From Pyxidicoccus xibeiensis (lineage in GTDB: Bacteria; Myxococcota; Myxococcia; Myxococcales; Myxococcaceae): a DNA stretch of 64,000 bases. The notes beneath the pieces are model-generated. The model saw nothing but the letters and a program-made list of their open reading frames with translations. It did not search any database and was not told where the DNA came from. Of the stretch, positions 16,125-29,274 are shown piece after piece. How positions within the stretch are numbered: position 1 is the stretch's first letter; each line of letters begins with the position of its first letter. Made by a program: the position numbers and the translations under genes. The DNA lies in contig NZ_JAJVKV010000002.1 in the NCBI RefSeq assembly GCF_024198175.1, positions 868,001 through 932,000 on the forward strand. The letters are read 5' to 3'.

Positions 16125-16931
16125 ATGGCCCCCAACACTGGTTTCACCCTCTGGCTGACCGGCATGTCCGGGACCGGGAAGAGCACGACGGCTGCGTACA
16201 TCGCGGCGCGGTTGCGGCAGGTTGGCCGCAACGTGGAGATCCTCGACGAGGGCGAGCTTGGCGAGGCGCTCTGGGCCGGCCTGAGCGATGCCAAGGAGGA
16301 CCGCACCACGGTGGTCCGCCGCCTGGGCTTCGTGGCGAACCTCCTGACCCGCAATGGCGTGGCCGCGCTGGTTCCCTGCGTGAGCCCGTACAAGCAGGGC
16401 CGCGAGGAGAACCGCCGCGCCATCGGCCGCTACGTCGAGGTGTACGTCGACTGCCCCACCGAGAAGCTCATCGAGCGCGACAGCACCGGCCGGTACAAGA
16501 AGGCGCTCAACGGGGAGATCCCCAACTTCATCGGCATCACCGAGCCGTATGAGCCGCCCAACTCGCCGGAGGTCACCATCCACTCCGACGTCGAGTCGGT
16601 GGAGGACGGCGCGGCGAAGATCTTCCAGTCGCTCCTGGACCTCGGCTACATGAACACCGAGGAGCTGAAGATCATCACCGGCAAGAAGATGAAGGCCAAC
16701 CCGCTGCCGGCCAAGGAGGAGCGCGGCTCCGGCTCCGAGAAGGGCGGCAAGGCGGAGAAGGGTGGCAAGGCGGACAAGGGCGCCAAGGCCCGCCGCGGTG
16801 ACGAGGCCCGTCCTGCCGCGAAGGCTCCCAAGGCGGACAAGGGCGCCAAGGCCCGTCCTGCGACGCGCGCGGCCCGGGTGGCGAAGCCCACGGCCGCCGC
16901 CAAGAAGCCGGCGAAGAACAAGGCCCGCTGA
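16125..16931 (+). CDS. cysC: adenylylsulfate (APS) kinase with a Lys/Ala-rich histone-like tail
   Basis: 268 residues. Residues 1-185 are a full APS kinase: Walker A GMSGTGKS (13-20), the LDEGELGEALW segment in place of LDGD, VSPYKQGREENR, EVYVDCPTEKLIERDSTG and FIGITEPYEPPNSPE. It phosphorylates adenylyl sulfate to PAPS in sulfate assimilation or sulfation. From about residue 195 on, a tail of ~75 residues contains repeated KGGKAEKGGKADKGAK-type and AARVAKPTAAAKKPAK-type sequence, like the C-terminus of histone H1 or bacterial H1-like proteins. Such tails are unusual for this enzyme and could bind DNA, RNA or polyphosphate. No cysN/cysD is next to it. Start ATG 16125, with GGGAG 12 bases upstream. 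Confidence 0.88.
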   Translation: MAPNTGFTLWLTGMSGTGKSTTAAYIAARLRQVGRNVEILDEGELGEALWAGLSDAKEDRTTVVRRLGFVANLLTRNGVAALVPCVSPYKQGREENRRAIGRYVEVYVDCPTEKLIERDSTGRYKKALNGEIPNFIGITEPYEPPNSPEVTIHSDVESVEDGAAKIFQSLLDLGYMNTEELKIITGKKMKANPLPAKEERGSGSEKGGKAEKGGKADKGAKARRGDEARPAAKAPKADKGAKARPATRAARVAKPTAAAKKPAKNKAR

Positions 16932-17032
16932 GCGCGGGGCCGAGCCGGCCCTCGCTTCCAACCCCTGAAGGGCTCCAGGTTGCCGCGCATCAGGCGTGCA
17001 ATCCGGGGCCCTTCCGTTTTAGGAGTCCCCCC

Positions 17033-17926
17033 ATGCTGAGCCCCGAGCGGATCCAGGCCCTGTGTGAGTCCTCGCGCCCCAAGCTGGAGGCGATGCGCGC
17101 CGCGCTGCGCGCCCACGGCAGCGCGCTGGTGGCGTTCTCTGGCGGAGTGGACTCCACCTTCGTGCTGAAAGTCGCCGTGGAGGAGCTGGGGGAGCGCGCC
17201 CTGGCGCTCACCGCGCTGTCCGCGTCGGTGGCGCCCGAGGAGGCCCAGGAGGCGCGCGAGCTGGCGGAGCGCATCGGCGCCCGGCACGTGGTGGTGGGCA
17301 GCAACGAGCTGGCCAATCCGCAGTACGCGGCCAACCCCACCAACCGGTGCTACTTCTGCAAGACGGAGCTGTACGACATCTGCGAGGCCCGCCGCGGCGA
17401 GCTGGGCCTGGCGGTGGTGCTGGACGGCTTCAACGCGGACGACTTCAAGGACCACCGGCCGGGCCACAAGGCGGCCCAGGAGCACAAGGTGGTGTCGCCG
17501 CTGGCGCAGGCGGGGCTGACGAAGGACGAGATTCGCGCGTGGAGCCAGTCGCTGGGGCTGCCCACCTGGGACAAGCCGCAGATGGCGTGCCTGGCGTCGC
17601 GCATTCCCTACGGCACGGCGGTGACGCGGGACAGGCTCATCCAGATTGCCTCCGCCGAGTCCGAGCTGCGCAAGCTGGGCTTCCGCCAGTTCCGCGTGCG
17701 CTACCACCAGGAGGTGGCGCGGCTGGAGGTGGCGGCCGAGGAGTACGAGCGGTTCCTCTCCGCCGACGTGCGCCAGCAGATCAACCGGGCCTTCCTGGCG
17801 CTGGGCTTCAAGTTCGTGTCGCTGGACCTGGAGCCGTTCCGCTCCGGCCGCATGAACGAGGCGGCCGGCGTGGCCCGTCCCGGCACGGGCAAGGCCGAGG
17901 GCTTCGCGCTGCCCGTGGTGAGCTGA
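17033..17926 (+). CDS. larE: LarE-family ATP-dependent sulfur transferase
   Basis: 297 residues with the PP-loop SGGVDST (36-42), as in LarE and NAD synthase-type adenylyltransferases. LarE donates sulfur to the pyridinium nickel cofactor of lactate racemase. Cys186 in MACLASRIPYGT aligns with the sacrificial cysteine (Cys176) of Lactobacillus LarE, and a second pair, Cys106 and Cys109 (NRCYFCK), makes a three-cysteine set as in LarE enzymes proposed to hold an iron-sulfur cluster. Start ATG 17033 is preceded by TAGGAG. No larB, larC or larA lies in the window, so it may instead serve another sulfur transfer; it sits beside the sulfur-carrier operon and APS kinase. Confidence 0.85.
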   Translation: MLSPERIQALCESSRPKLEAMRAALRAHGSALVAFSGGVDSTFVLKVAVEELGERALALTALSASVAPEEAQEARELAERIGARHVVVGSNELANPQYAANPTNRCYFCKTELYDICEARRGELGLAVVLDGFNADDFKDHRPGHKAAQEHKVVSPLAQAGLTKDEIRAWSQSLGLPTWDKPQMACLASRIPYGTAVTRDRLIQIASAESELRKLGFRQFRVRYHQEVARLEVAAEEYERFLSADVRQQINRAFLALGFKFVSLDLEPFRSGRMNEAAGVARPGTGKAEGFALPVVS

Positions 17927-17932
17927 AGCCGT

Positions 17933-19753
17933 CTACGGCGAGGAGACGAAGCGGATGCCCCGCTCCCGGGCGAGGGCGTCCCGGGCCGCGTCAGTGGTCG
18001 CCGTCCCACGCAGGTCGAGCTCGCGCAGCGACAGCAGCCGGTGGAGCGCCGTCAGTCCCGCATCGGTGACCTTCGTGCGCGTGAGGTACAGTGTCCGCAG
18101 GGAGCCCGGCAGGTGGGGGAGCACCGGGTCTCCGAGCTTCGTGCCCGCGAGGCTCAGCCAGGTCAGCTTCGCGAGGTCCTGGAGCGCCTTCGCCTCGCCG
18201 TCGCTCAGCCACGTCGCGCCCAGGTCCAGCGTCGTGAGCCGCGCGAGCCCCTGGAGGGCCGGAAGGCCCGAGCCGCTGATGGGCGTGCCCGAGACGTGGA
18301 TGGCCTCCAGCTCCGGCAGGGCCGCGAGCCGGCCCAGTCCCAGGTCCGTGAGGAGCGTCCGCGCGGCGCGCAGGGATTGGAGATGCGGGAAGGCCTGGAG
18401 TGCGGGGACCCACTCGTCGCTGAAGCCGGTCCGGCTCAGGTCCAGGTGACGGAGCGCCGGGCGCGGACCCAGGTGCTTCAGCGCATCCACGCCGATGGGC
18501 GTGGCGCCAAGGTCCAGCCGGGAGAGCTGCTGGAGCGGAGCCAGCACCACGAGCGCCGCGTCCTCCACCTGAAGTCCCGACAGCCCGAGGACCTCGAGTA
18601 CTCCCAGGTCGGAGAGGGACGGGAGGCCGGCGCCCGTGACGGCGGTGCGGGACAGCTCCAGCTCGCGCAGGGACGTGAGACCTTGCAGATGTCGCAGCGC
18701 CGCGTTGTCGGTGCGGGTGTCATCGAGGTGGAGGGCTTCCAGGCGGGTGAGTCCCGCGACGTGGCGGAGCCCCGGCCCGCGGACGCGGGTCCTGCTGAGC
18801 ACCAGGGCCCGCAGGGCCTTCAGGTCCACGAGGTGGGCCAGCCCCACGTCCGTCACCCGGGTGCTGCCCAGGTGGAGGGCTTCCATCGCGCGCAGCTCGG
18901 AGACGTGGACGAGGCCCGTGTCCGAGACACTCGTGCGAGCCAGGCCCAGCCACGTCAGGTCCGGCAGGCCGCGCAGCGCGCGCAGCCCCGCGTCCGTCAC
19001 CCGGGTGCCGCTCACGATGAGCGTCCGCAGCCGGGCCCCGGGGAGGGCCGCGAGCACGGTGTCATCCACCGTCGTGTCGGAGAGGTCCAGCCACTCCAGC
19101 TCCGCCTGTGCCGCGAGCAGTGCCTGTGCGCCAGGACTCACGGCGGTGCCCGCGAGTGTGAGCCGGCGCAGCGTGGTGAGGCCGGCCAGGGAAGCCAGGC
19201 CCGCGTCGGAGACGGCCGTCTCGCTCAGCTCCAGGACCGCCAGGCGCGCCATGCCCCGGAGGTGCGTGAGCCCTGCGTCGCTCACGCGCGTGCCGTCGAG
19301 GTGCAGCGCCTCCAGTCCGGTCGCGCCCGTGAGCGCGGCGAGGTGTGCGTTCCCGAAGTCGGTGCCAGTCACATGGAGCGAGCGGAGGCTCGTGCCCTCC
19401 ACCAGCATCGAGAGCAGCGCAGGCGCGGGAAGGCCCACGTCCGCGAAGGAGAGCCCGGGAACCCGGTGGTCGCGCAGCACCGCGGCCACGGCGCGCGCGG
19501 CGTCCTCCGTCTTCACCGGCTCCAGCGGCTCCGCGTACCACTCACCCTCGGTGGGGGGCTGGGAGCCGGACTCCTGCACCGGCAGCAGGCCCGCCTCGGA
19601 AGGCGTCCCATCCGGCAGGCGCCGATACACCCGGAGCAGGGGGCGTGGCGGCTCCACGGCCGGGGCGGGCGGGGGTGGTGGCGGGACGTGGACCGTGGCG
19701 CAGCCCGCCACGAGCAACAGCAGCCCCACGCACCACGACAGCCCACTCCTCAT
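17933..19753 (-). CDS. leucine-rich-repeat lipoprotein
   Basis: 606 residues. Lipobox LLVAGC with Cys18, then a Pro-rich stalk (VPPPPPPAPAVEPPRP) suited to reach from the membrane. From about residue 125 to the end run about 20 leucine-rich units of the type L..L.L..T.VTDAGL..L, 23-24 residues each, which should form one long solenoid. Such surface solenoids bind proteins; the ligand is unknown. It converges with larE (stop codons 6 bases apart). About 100 bases separate it from the DUF4215 gene; the large repeats and the lipobox leave little doubt about the general class. Confidence 0.85.
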   Translation of the reverse strand: MRSGLSWCVGLLLLVAGCATVHVPPPPPPAPAVEPPRPLLRVYRRLPDGTPSEAGLLPVQESGSQPPTEGEWYAEPLEPVKTEDAARAVAAVLRDHRVPGLSFADVGLPAPALLSMLVEGTSLRSLHVTGTDFGNAHLAALTGATGLEALHLDGTRVSDAGLTHLRGMARLAVLELSETAVSDAGLASLAGLTTLRRLTLAGTAVSPGAQALLAAQAELEWLDLSDTTVDDTVLAALPGARLRTLIVSGTRVTDAGLRALRGLPDLTWLGLARTSVSDTGLVHVSELRAMEALHLGSTRVTDVGLAHLVDLKALRALVLSRTRVRGPGLRHVAGLTRLEALHLDDTRTDNAALRHLQGLTSLRELELSRTAVTGAGLPSLSDLGVLEVLGLSGLQVEDAALVVLAPLQQLSRLDLGATPIGVDALKHLGPRPALRHLDLSRTGFSDEWVPALQAFPHLQSLRAARTLLTDLGLGRLAALPELEAIHVSGTPISGSGLPALQGLARLTTLDLGATWLSDGEAKALQDLAKLTWLSLAGTKLGDPVLPHLPGSLRTLYLTRTKVTDAGLTALHRLLSLRELDLRGTATTDAARDALARERGIRFVSSP

Positions 19754-19853
19754 GCACGCACCTCTTCACGGTCAGGTGCCGTGAGCCAAGTGCGCTTCCT
19801 GGAGGCAGGTCAACGGCAAACTCGCCGCGGACCTGCCTCGAGAGCCCGGGAGC

Positions 19854-22800
19854 TCAGGGGGGCGCCACCGCGCACAGCCCGCTGTCAGCGCACTCCAGCC
19901 CGTGCGCGCAGTCCACGTCCTGGGTGCAGCGCGTTCCCTCCAGGCAGTCCTGGCCCGCGCCGCCGGACATGTTCTCCACCGCGAAGCGCGGGCTCTGAAC
20001 GCCCTCGACGATGGTCTGGTTGCCGTGCGAGCCGTTCAGGTCGTTGACGAGCTCCACCGTTCTCGAACCTGCCGTGGCCGTGGCGGTGATGTCGAGGTTG
20101 GGGGCGCTCAGGACGGCTGTGGCGATGGCCTGGGCCACCTGCGACTCCGTGCTGCTGGTGCCGATGGCGACGCGGATGTGGGCCGGATTGTGGTTGGTTC
20201 CCCTGTCGAGCTCGAACACCGTGAAGGAGTTGATGCCGTCGGAGATGAAGAAGACCTCTCCGTCCCGGATTTCCGAACTGGCCACCGCGCGGATGCGGCC
20301 CCGGGCGGGGGCCAGCTGGGTGCGCGAGCAGGTGAGGCTGCAGGCGCCGCAGGCATCGGCGTTGCCGTCGTCGCACGCCTCGCCGCCATTCAGCTCGCCG
20401 TCGCCGCAGTGTGGCCCGGTGAGCGCCAGCGTGTCCGAGCAGTCCGCCTTGCACAGCATGCAGGTCTGCTGCCCGTAGGGGCACTCTGTCTCCTCGATGC
20501 CGTTTCCGTCGTCACAGGCCTCGCTCGGGTGGTTGCGCGAGCCGTCGCCGCAGTAGGCGCCGGAGAGGCTCACTTCGCCGGTGCAGGTGGCGTTGCAACC
20601 CGTGCAGCTCCGCGTGCCGTAGTCGCACGAGGTCTCGGTGACGACGTTGCCGTCGTCACACACCTCGACGCTGCTCTTGAAGCCATCGCCGCAGACGGGG
20701 CCGGTGAGCTCCAGTTCCTCCATGCAGTCGGACCGGCACAGCGTGCACTCCGCCGTCCCGTAGGGGCACGAGTCCTCCGTCGTCGTGTTGCCGTCGTCGC
20801 AGACCTCGTTGCCGTTCCTGATGCGGTCGCCGCAGGTGGGGCCCGTGAGGCTCAGCACGCCGGTGCAGGTGGCGTTGCAGCCCACGCAGCTCTGGGTGCC
20901 GTAGTCGCACGTCGTCTCGGTGACGTTGTTGCCGTCGTCACACGCCTCGTTCGGGGCCTGGAAGCCGTCGCCGCAGAAGGGGCCGGTGCGCGGGACCAGC
21001 TCGGTACAGGTGGCGTTGCACACCATGCACGTGCGGTCGCCGTACTGGCAGGAGGTCTCGGTGGTGGTGTTGCCGTCGTCGCACACCTCGCTCGGGTGGT
21101 TGAGGGAGCCATCACCGCAGTAGCGGCCGGTGAGGTTGAGCGACGCGGTGCAGGTGGCGTCACACGCCTGGCAGTTCCGGGTGCCGTACGCGCACTCCGT
21201 CTCCGTCACCTTGTTGCCGTCGTCGCAGCGCTCGCGAGCGTCGTTCTGGCTGCCATCGCCGCAGAAGCGGCCGGCGAGGGGCAGGGGATTGGCGCAGGCG
21301 CTGTCACAGAGCGTGCAGCTCTCGGTGCCATACTGGCACTCGGACTCCGTGGCGGTGTTGCCGTCGTCGCACACCTCGCTGGCGTCATTCCGGGCGCCGT
21401 CGCCGCAGTAGCGTCCGGTGAGCGTGAGGGCCGTCGCACAGGTCGCGTCGCAGGTGGTGCAGTTGCGGGTGCCGTAGGCGCACTCGGACTCGGTGGCGGT
21501 GTTGCCGTCGTCGCAGACCTCGCTGGCGTCGTTCCGGGCGCCGTCACCGCAGTAGCGCCCGGTGAGGGGCAGGGGCGCGGTGCAGGCGGCGTTGCAGCGG
21601 GTGCAGGTGCGGGTGCCGTACGGGCACTCGTTCTCAGAGAAGCGGTTGCCGTCGTCGCACGCCTCGAGGTCCGGCCCCTGGGTGTCCACGAAGTTGTCGC
21701 CGCAGGTGTTGCGCACGCAGGTGGCCAGGCAGTCGTCCTCCTCGGTGGCGTTGCCGTCGTCGCACTCCTCGCGCGCGGCCGTGTTGCGCCGGCCGTCACC
21801 GCAGAAGGCCGGGGTGCAGTCGGAGTCGCAGAAGGAGGACTCGCCGCCGGAGTCGCAGGCCTCGCTGGCGTCCGTGTTGAGCAGGCCGTCTCCGCACAGG
21901 GGCGTGGTGCAGTCGGAGTCGCAGGTGCCGGAGTTTCCGCCGGTGTCGCACTGCTCGCCGCGCGCGGGGTTGCGGTAGCGGTCTCCGCAGAAGGCGATGC
22001 TGCAGTCGCCGTCGCAGTTGGCGGTGTCCGTCGCGCCCGGGTTGTCACACTGCTCGCTGGCGCTGACGTTCACGAAGCCATCGCCGCAGGCGTGCGCGGT
22101 GCAGTTGGCGTTGCACTCCGGGGACTCGCCCGCGGCATCGCACTGCTCCAGGCCGGGGGACTGGCGGTCCGTCACGCCGTCGCCGCAGCGGGGCAGCTTG
22201 CAGTTGCGCAGGCAGTTGTCGGTGTCGATGTTGTTGCCGTCGTCGCACTCCTCGTCCAGGTCGCGCACGCCGTTGCCGCAGCCCTCGCCCGAGCGGCAGT
22301 CGGAGCTGCAGCCGTCGCCGTCCGCGGAGTTGCCGTCGTCGCACAGTTCGCCGGCGGCGGTGTCCAGGATGGCGTTGCCGCAGGACTCGTCGGAGCGGCA
22401 GTCGGAGCTGCAGCCGTCGGCGTTCACGTTGTTGCCGTCGTCGCACTTCTCGCCGCCCGCGACGTCCACGACACCGTTGCCGCAGGACTCCTCGGAGCGG
22501 CAGTCACCGCTGCACCCGTCGCCGCTCTCGTTGTTGCCGTCGTCGCACTTCTCGCCCTTCGACGTGTCGACGTAGCGGTTGCCGCAGAACTCGGTGGAGA
22601 GGCAGTCCGCGCTGCACCCGTCGCCCGAGCGCGAGTTGCCGTCATCGCACTTCTCGCCGACGGCGCTGTCCACCGTCGCGTTGGCGCACAGCTCGTTGGA
22701 GCGGCAGTCCGCGCTGCAGCCGTCCTCGTTCCGGGTGTTGCCGTCGTCGCAGACCTCGCCGGCCGCGACGTCCACGGTGCCGTTGCCGCAGGACTCGTTG

Positions 22801-23045
22801 GACGCGCAGTCGGCGCTACAGCCGTCGCCCTCGCGGACGTTGCCGTCGTCACAGTCTTCGGCGGCCTGGATGACGCCGTCGCCGCAGGAAGTCCGGATGC
22901 AGATGTCCTGGTTCGCGGCGCACTGCTGGCCGGAGGGACAGACGAGCCCGGAGGGGCACGTCACGCTCTCCGGCTGCACGCAGGCGAAGAGCGGCATGGC
23001 CAGCGCGAGCAGCAGGAGCAGGGAAGGGGAAGAGAGACGTCGCAT
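19854..23045 (-). CDS. DUF4215 cysteine-rich repeat lipoprotein (1063 aa)
   Basis: 1063 residues. Signal ends in PLFACVQ (lipobox, Cys22). The body is made of about 22 cysteine-rich units, 18 with CDDGN and four variants such as CDAAG or CDTGG, each with four to six Cys. Repeats 1-8 have the short spacing (DGCSADC) and repeats 9-17 a longer one ([14 protein letters not shown]). Near residues 910-1035 a non-repeat domain without this pattern precedes a final Cys-rich end ([16 protein letters not shown]). DUF4215 proteins are abundant in Myxococcales, probably extracellular and disulfide-rich. Third gene of the kinase-PEGA-DUF4215 operon (8 bases after the PEGA gene). Confidence 0.88.
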   Translation of the reverse strand: MRRLSSPSLLLLLALAMPLFACVQPESVTCPSGLVCPSGQQCAANQDICIRTSCGDGVIQAAEDCDDGNVREGDGCSADCASNESCGNGTVDVAAGEVCDDGNTRNEDGCSADCRSNELCANATVDSAVGEKCDDGNSRSGDGCSADCLSTEFCGNRYVDTSKGEKCDDGNNESGDGCSGDCRSEESCGNGVVDVAGGEKCDDGNNVNADGCSSDCRSDESCGNAILDTAAGELCDDGNSADGDGCSSDCRSGEGCGNGVRDLDEECDDGNNIDTDNCLRNCKLPRCGDGVTDRQSPGLEQCDAAGESPECNANCTAHACGDGFVNVSASEQCDNPGATDTANCDGDCSIAFCGDRYRNPARGEQCDTGGNSGTCDSDCTTPLCGDGLLNTDASEACDSGGESSFCDSDCTPAFCGDGRRNTAAREECDDGNATEEDDCLATCVRNTCGDNFVDTQGPDLEACDDGNRFSENECPYGTRTCTRCNAACTAPLPLTGRYCGDGARNDASEVCDDGNTATESECAYGTRNCTTCDATCATALTLTGRYCGDGARNDASEVCDDGNTATESECQYGTESCTLCDSACANPLPLAGRFCGDGSQNDARERCDDGNKVTETECAYGTRNCQACDATCTASLNLTGRYCGDGSLNHPSEVCDDGNTTTETSCQYGDRTCMVCNATCTELVPRTGPFCGDGFQAPNEACDDGNNVTETTCDYGTQSCVGCNATCTGVLSLTGPTCGDRIRNGNEVCDDGNTTTEDSCPYGTAECTLCRSDCMEELELTGPVCGDGFKSSVEVCDDGNVVTETSCDYGTRSCTGCNATCTGEVSLSGAYCGDGSRNHPSEACDDGNGIEETECPYGQQTCMLCKADCSDTLALTGPHCGDGELNGGEACDDGNADACGACSLTCSRTQLAPARGRIRAVASSEIRDGEVFFISDGINSFTVFELDRGTNHNPAHIRVAIGTSSTESQVAQAIATAVLSAPNLDITATATAGSRTVELVNDLNGSHGNQTIVEGVQSPRFAVENMSGGAGQDCLEGTRCTQDVDCAHGLECADSGLCAVAPP
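20340..22880 (-). repeat. tandem cysteine-rich coding repeats inside the DUF4215 gene
   Basis: About 22 units of roughly 90 to 140 bases each encode CDDGN-type modules. The units are diverged in sequence but closely spaced, so recombination between them could change the length of the protein. Confidence 0.7.
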
Positions 23046-23053
23046 GGGGAATC

Positions 23054-24382
23054 TCAGAAGCGGAACGTCGCGGAGGCGCCACCGCCGCCAGCGCCGAGGT
23101 AGGGGGTGACGCTCGCCGTGGACTTCGGAGCCTTCGCGGCCTCGGACGGGTCGACCTGGATGGGCTGGAGCCGGTTGAGGTAGACGAGCACCGCGCCCGT
23201 CACCACCGCCGCGCCGCCGACGGCGTACGCGGCGAAGGCCCCTGTCTGCAGGGTGTCTCCCCGGGAACGATGGTCGGCGACGGCCGGCTCCGGCACGCAG
23301 CCGCCACAGCTGGCGATGGCGGTGTCGAACTTCTCGAAGTCACTGCGCGCCCCCGAGTGCAGCAGCACGCCGCCGGCCGCGAGCGCCACGCCGGTGCCCA
23401 CCACCGCCCACGGCTTCCACGCGGACCACTTCCTCCGGTACTGGATGAGGTCGTCCGACGTGAACAGGCGCAGGTCCAGCGACGTCCGCTCGCCCGGGGA
23501 GAGGGTGCGGCTCTGGTCCTGCGTGAGGTAGCCCTCGCCGGTGGCGACGAGCGTGTGCGGTCCGGCGCGCACCCACCCCTCGAAGCGGCCCGGGCCCACG
23601 AACAGGGGCCGGCCGTCCATCACCACGGACGCGCCCGGCGTCTCGCAGGTGATCTCCAGCCGCGCCAGCTGCTTCTCCACCAGCGTCTTGTACGCGCGGG
23701 CGTTCTCCAGCTTCTCCGTGTCCAGGGGCGCCGCGCCGTAGCGCATCGCCGCCTCCAGGTGCTGGTGGACCTCGATGGGCTGGTCCAGGTTCAGCAGCGC
23801 CAGCGCCAGGTTGTAGTGGATGGCCGGATGGTCCCAGTGCGTGAGCGCCTGCCGGTACTGCTCCGCCGCCTTCGGGAACAGCGACTCCTTCAGGAGCGTG
23901 TTGGCCGTGCGGAACAGGTCGATGGCGAGCTGCTGCCGCTGCTGCGACACGCCGCGTGCCCAGGGGCGCTCGTCACCGGACAGCACCACCGAGGAGGTCC
24001 GCTCGGTGGGCTCGGCCTCGGCAGGGGCCGGCGTGGCGACCGTGGCCGGGGAGGGCTCCACGGCCGCTGGCACGTCCACGGGCTCGGCGACCACGGGCTC
24101 CACGGCCGCGCCCTTCTTCAGGCGCTTCGTCTTCGTCTTCGTCTTCGCGGTGGCGGACGCCGCGTCGGGAGACGCCGGGGTCTTCACCGGGCGCTTCTTC
24201 CCGAGCTTCGGTGCTTTCGGCGCCTTCGGAGCCGGGGACACCTTCGCGGCCTTGCGCATGCGCTTCTTCCCGGTGGCCGTGGTGGGGGACGCGGCGTCTT
24301 GCGCGGAGGCGGAGGGCGCCGTCCAGGGCGCCAGCAGCGCGAGCGACAGGACGAGGCCAATCGTGGAGCTCTTCATCAGCAT
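23054..24382 (-). CDS. TPR/PEGA-domain envelope protein
   Basis: 442 residues. N-terminal signal peptide ([18 protein letters not shown]), then ~100 residues of Lys/Pro/Ala-rich low complexity ([20 protein letters not shown]), a TPR-like helical part near 150-215 ([34 protein letters not shown]), a PEGA strand domain at ~235-305 ([19 protein letters not shown]), and two membrane helices near 325-345 and 385-405. It is probably anchored in the inner membrane with its body in the periplasm. It begins 11 bases after the kinase gene. ATG 24376 is an alternative start two codons later. Confidence 0.75.
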   Translation of the reverse strand: MLMKSSTIGLVLSLALLAPWTAPSASAQDAASPTTATGKKRMRKAAKVSPAPKAPKAPKLGKKRPVKTPASPDAASATAKTKTKTKRLKKGAAVEPVVAEPVDVPAAVEPSPATVATPAPAEAEPTERTSSVVLSGDERPWARGVSQQRQQLAIDLFRTANTLLKESLFPKAAEQYRQALTHWDHPAIHYNLALALLNLDQPIEVHQHLEAAMRYGAAPLDTEKLENARAYKTLVEKQLARLEITCETPGASVVMDGRPLFVGPGRFEGWVRAGPHTLVATGEGYLTQDQSRTLSPGERTSLDLRLFTSDDLIQYRRKWSAWKPWAVVGTGVALAAGGVLLHSGARSDFEKFDTAIASCGGCVPEPAVADHRSRGDTLQTGAFAAYAVGGAAVVTGAVLVYLNRLQPIQVDPSEAAKAPKSTASVTPYLGAGGGGASATFRF

Positions 24383-24393
24383 GTGGGGGGCTT

Positions 24394-27288
<2,895 letters not shown>

Positions 27289-27518
27289 GGCTTCCTCGTG
27301 CCCTGGGCGCTGCTTCCCGCCGCGGGCCTCCGACCTGGAAGACCCTGATGAAGGGATTGCACGCCGTTTCAGGAATGACGGTATTTTCGTCCTGGGCTGA
27401 TGTCAGGCTCAAGACGCTCAGCGCCAGTGCTCGCACATACTGTGAGTGTGAGCGGACGAGGGGACCGCCGCTCGGTGGGCATGGGTAGAGGCCGACCCTC
27501 TGTCTTCACTCACGGCAA

Positions 27519-27551
27519 AGAAAAAGCCCGCGACCGGATGGGCCGCGGGCT
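27519..27551 (-). terminator. intrinsic terminator of the lipoprotein gene at 27576
   Basis: On the minus strand AGCCCGCG pairs with CGCGGGCT across an 11-base loop and is followed by TTTTTC. It lies 25 bases beyond the stop of the hypothetical lipoprotein gene. Confidence 0.75.
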
Positions 27552-27575
27552 CGTCATGGCGTTGAGGGAACCCGT

Positions 27576-28511
27576 CTACCGGACAGAGAGGTTCACGCGC
27601 ACCGTGCCCTCCGCGCGCCCAAAATTGTCAGGAGTCACCTGCATCAGGCGGAAGGGGGTCTCGAAGTTGACCGGCCGCAAGGAGGGATAACCCTCCGCGT
27701 CCAGCCCTCCGGAGGTCACGTCGACCGACTCCAGGCCCAGCTCGTAGTTCTCGCTCTCGCGCGAGTGAAACGCCCAGGGGATGAACATGACCTCCCCGTA
27801 CTCGAACGCCAGGAGAGAGAAGTTGATGGGTCCTCCCTGTTCAAAGGACGGGGCGAGGCGGTCGTGCAGGAGCTCGGAGTAGGGACCTCCGAACTGGACG
27901 GTGATGGGGCCCGTGCGCACTTCGAACCCCCGGGGGCCCCCGACCCTGGTTACCGTCGCCGTATTCCAGCTGATGATGAAGGGCACGCTCCGCCCCGCGA
28001 GCTCCCCGAGCGTATTGAAGGGCTCCGGCTGCGGGAGCGGGTCGAAGTCGAACGTGCCGGAGAGCCAGCCCCCCGAGTCCACGGTGAAGCCCACGTCCGC
28101 GGTGCCGTTTCCGGGGACCTTGAACAGGAAGCGCACCGTGCGCGTCTCTCCCTCCAACAGGGAGAATGCCATCGGGTTCGGCGACATCAGACTGGCCGGC
28201 ACCGTCTGTCCGGGCGCTTCAACGCGCTCGATGCGCCACTCTCCCTCGAGCCGGATGGAGTAGGGGCCCGCGGGCAGCGGCACGCTCAAGGTGTCCACCG
28301 AGGTGTCGGTGATGTTGAGCGACTGCGTCCCGGTGATGGCAAAGGTCGCCCCCACCAGCCGGTAGCGCTGGCCGTCCGCGCTCGTCGTGGTCAGCGGAAG
28401 CTGGATCACTCCCTCGTGGGCCAGGGGCTCCCGCGGCTCCGTCGACGAGGCCCCGCCGCACGCCCACACCAGCAGCGCGAGCGCAATGACACTGCAATTG
28501 AACTTCCTCAT
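27576..28511 (-). CDS. hypothetical lipoprotein
   Basis: 311 residues. Lipobox LVWAC with Cys18 after a short basic start. The body is a beta-rich sequence with repeated hydrophobic strands (GYPSLRPVNFETPFRL, GPYSIRLEGEWRIERV) and no catalytic motif. I do not recognise a family. An AAGGAG ribosome site sits 5 bases before the ATG; a TTGACA-type promoter and a terminator frame it, so it is transcribed as a single gene. Probably an envelope protein. Confidence 0.7.
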   Translation of the reverse strand: MRKFNCSVIALALLVWACGGASSTEPREPLAHEGVIQLPLTTTSADGQRYRLVGATFAITGTQSLNITDTSVDTLSVPLPAGPYSIRLEGEWRIERVEAPGQTVPASLMSPNPMAFSLLEGETRTVRFLFKVPGNGTADVGFTVDSGGWLSGTFDFDPLPQPEPFNTLGELAGRSVPFIISWNTATVTRVGGPRGFEVRTGPITVQFGGPYSELLHDRLAPSFEQGGPINFSLLAFEYGEVMFIPWAFHSRESENYELGLESVDVTSGGLDAEGYPSLRPVNFETPFRLMQVTPDNFGRAEGTVRVNLSVR

Positions 28512-28534
28512 TGAAACTCCTTGCGAGGCGGCGG

Positions 28535-28563
28535 ACCCTAGGGATGCGGGTTTGTATTGTCAA
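28535..28563 (-). promoter_or_regulatory. candidate promoter of the lipoprotein gene at 27576
   Basis: On the minus strand, TTGACA (28563-28558) and TAGGGT (28540-28535) are separated by 17 bases and precede the start codon by about 23 bases. The -35 is a perfect match and the -10 is weak. Confidence 0.5.
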
Positions 28564-28636
28564 ATGAGAGACAGAGGGGTCGCCTCGGACCCTTCATCCG
28601 CGCTCATCGAAGGCTGGTAGAAGTCACCGCCCACCG

Positions 28637-29215
28637 ATGATTCGCGAGCGGTCCATGACGTCTGGAAGGGAGCAAGGCCTGACACGGATGATCCGCGCGG
28701 TGCTGCCCGTGATCATGGCGGCCCTGCCCGCGGTCGCCTCCGCCGCCGAGTATGTCGACGGGCCCTACCGCGAGCGCCGCGCCCTGTCGCTGCTCCTCGG
28801 GCCGGGGGCATCCTATGCGGAGCTGATCAACCGCTCCGACGAAGACGTGGAGTCCGGCGGGGACGTGCACCTGGACCTCGGGGGCACGCGCACGGTGGGC
28901 TACGACGGGGACGAGGTCTTCCTGATGATCCGCGGCAGCCTGCGCGGGCCGGATCTCTCGCTGGTGGGCGGCTACCGGAGCTACTTCGGCCAGGACGCGT
29001 GGCAGAGCTTCTTCGACCTGGGCGCGATGATCAGGCCGTTTTCTGGGCCGTGGGTGGGGCCTCGCATAGCTTTGGGCCTGCGGCACACCTTCTCCGAGCG
29101 GTTCGCGGTCTTCGGAGGACTCGGCCTCACGCTCGGGTTCGGCTCGGGCCTGCGGGCAGACGCCGAAGTCTTCACCGGGGTGCAGTGGATCTTCCCGGTA
29201 GGTTCGCAGCAGTGA
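28637..29215 (+). CDS. small secreted protein, probable outer-membrane beta-barrel
   Basis: 192 residues from this start. A hydrophobic signal ends in AVASAAEY, with three ATGs before it (28637, 28655, 28688); the last gives MIRAVLPVIMAALPAVASA, a clean signal peptide. The mature part is a series of short alternating strands (FLMIRGSLRGPDLSLVGGY, FAVFGGLGLTLGFGSG) ending in WIFPVGSQQ, which fits a small outer-membrane beta-barrel. No ribosome site clearly picks the start, so the first ATG is given as the upper limit. It is not homologous to anything I can name. Confidence 0.6.
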   Translation: MIRERSMTSGREQGLTRMIRAVLPVIMAALPAVASAAEYVDGPYRERRALSLLLGPGASYAELINRSDEDVESGGDVHLDLGGTRTVGYDGDEVFLMIRGSLRGPDLSLVGGYRSYFGQDAWQSFFDLGAMIRPFSGPWVGPRIALGLRHTFSERFAVFGGLGLTLGFGSGLRADAEVFTGVQWIFPVGSQQ

Positions 29216-29274
29216 ATTTGTTGCGATCCGACAGGTCTGTGAGATGGTGTGCGCATCTGTAGGAGGTCGCGCAC

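Noticed and set aside
19902..23102. 1066-residue frame opposite the DUF4215 gene
   Set aside because: Val/Ala repeats arise as the antisense of CDDGN repeats; no signal, motif or ribosome site.
28559..28640. Promoter for the outer-membrane-like gene at 28637
   Set aside because: No -35/-10 pair with acceptable spacing could be picked on the plus strand.
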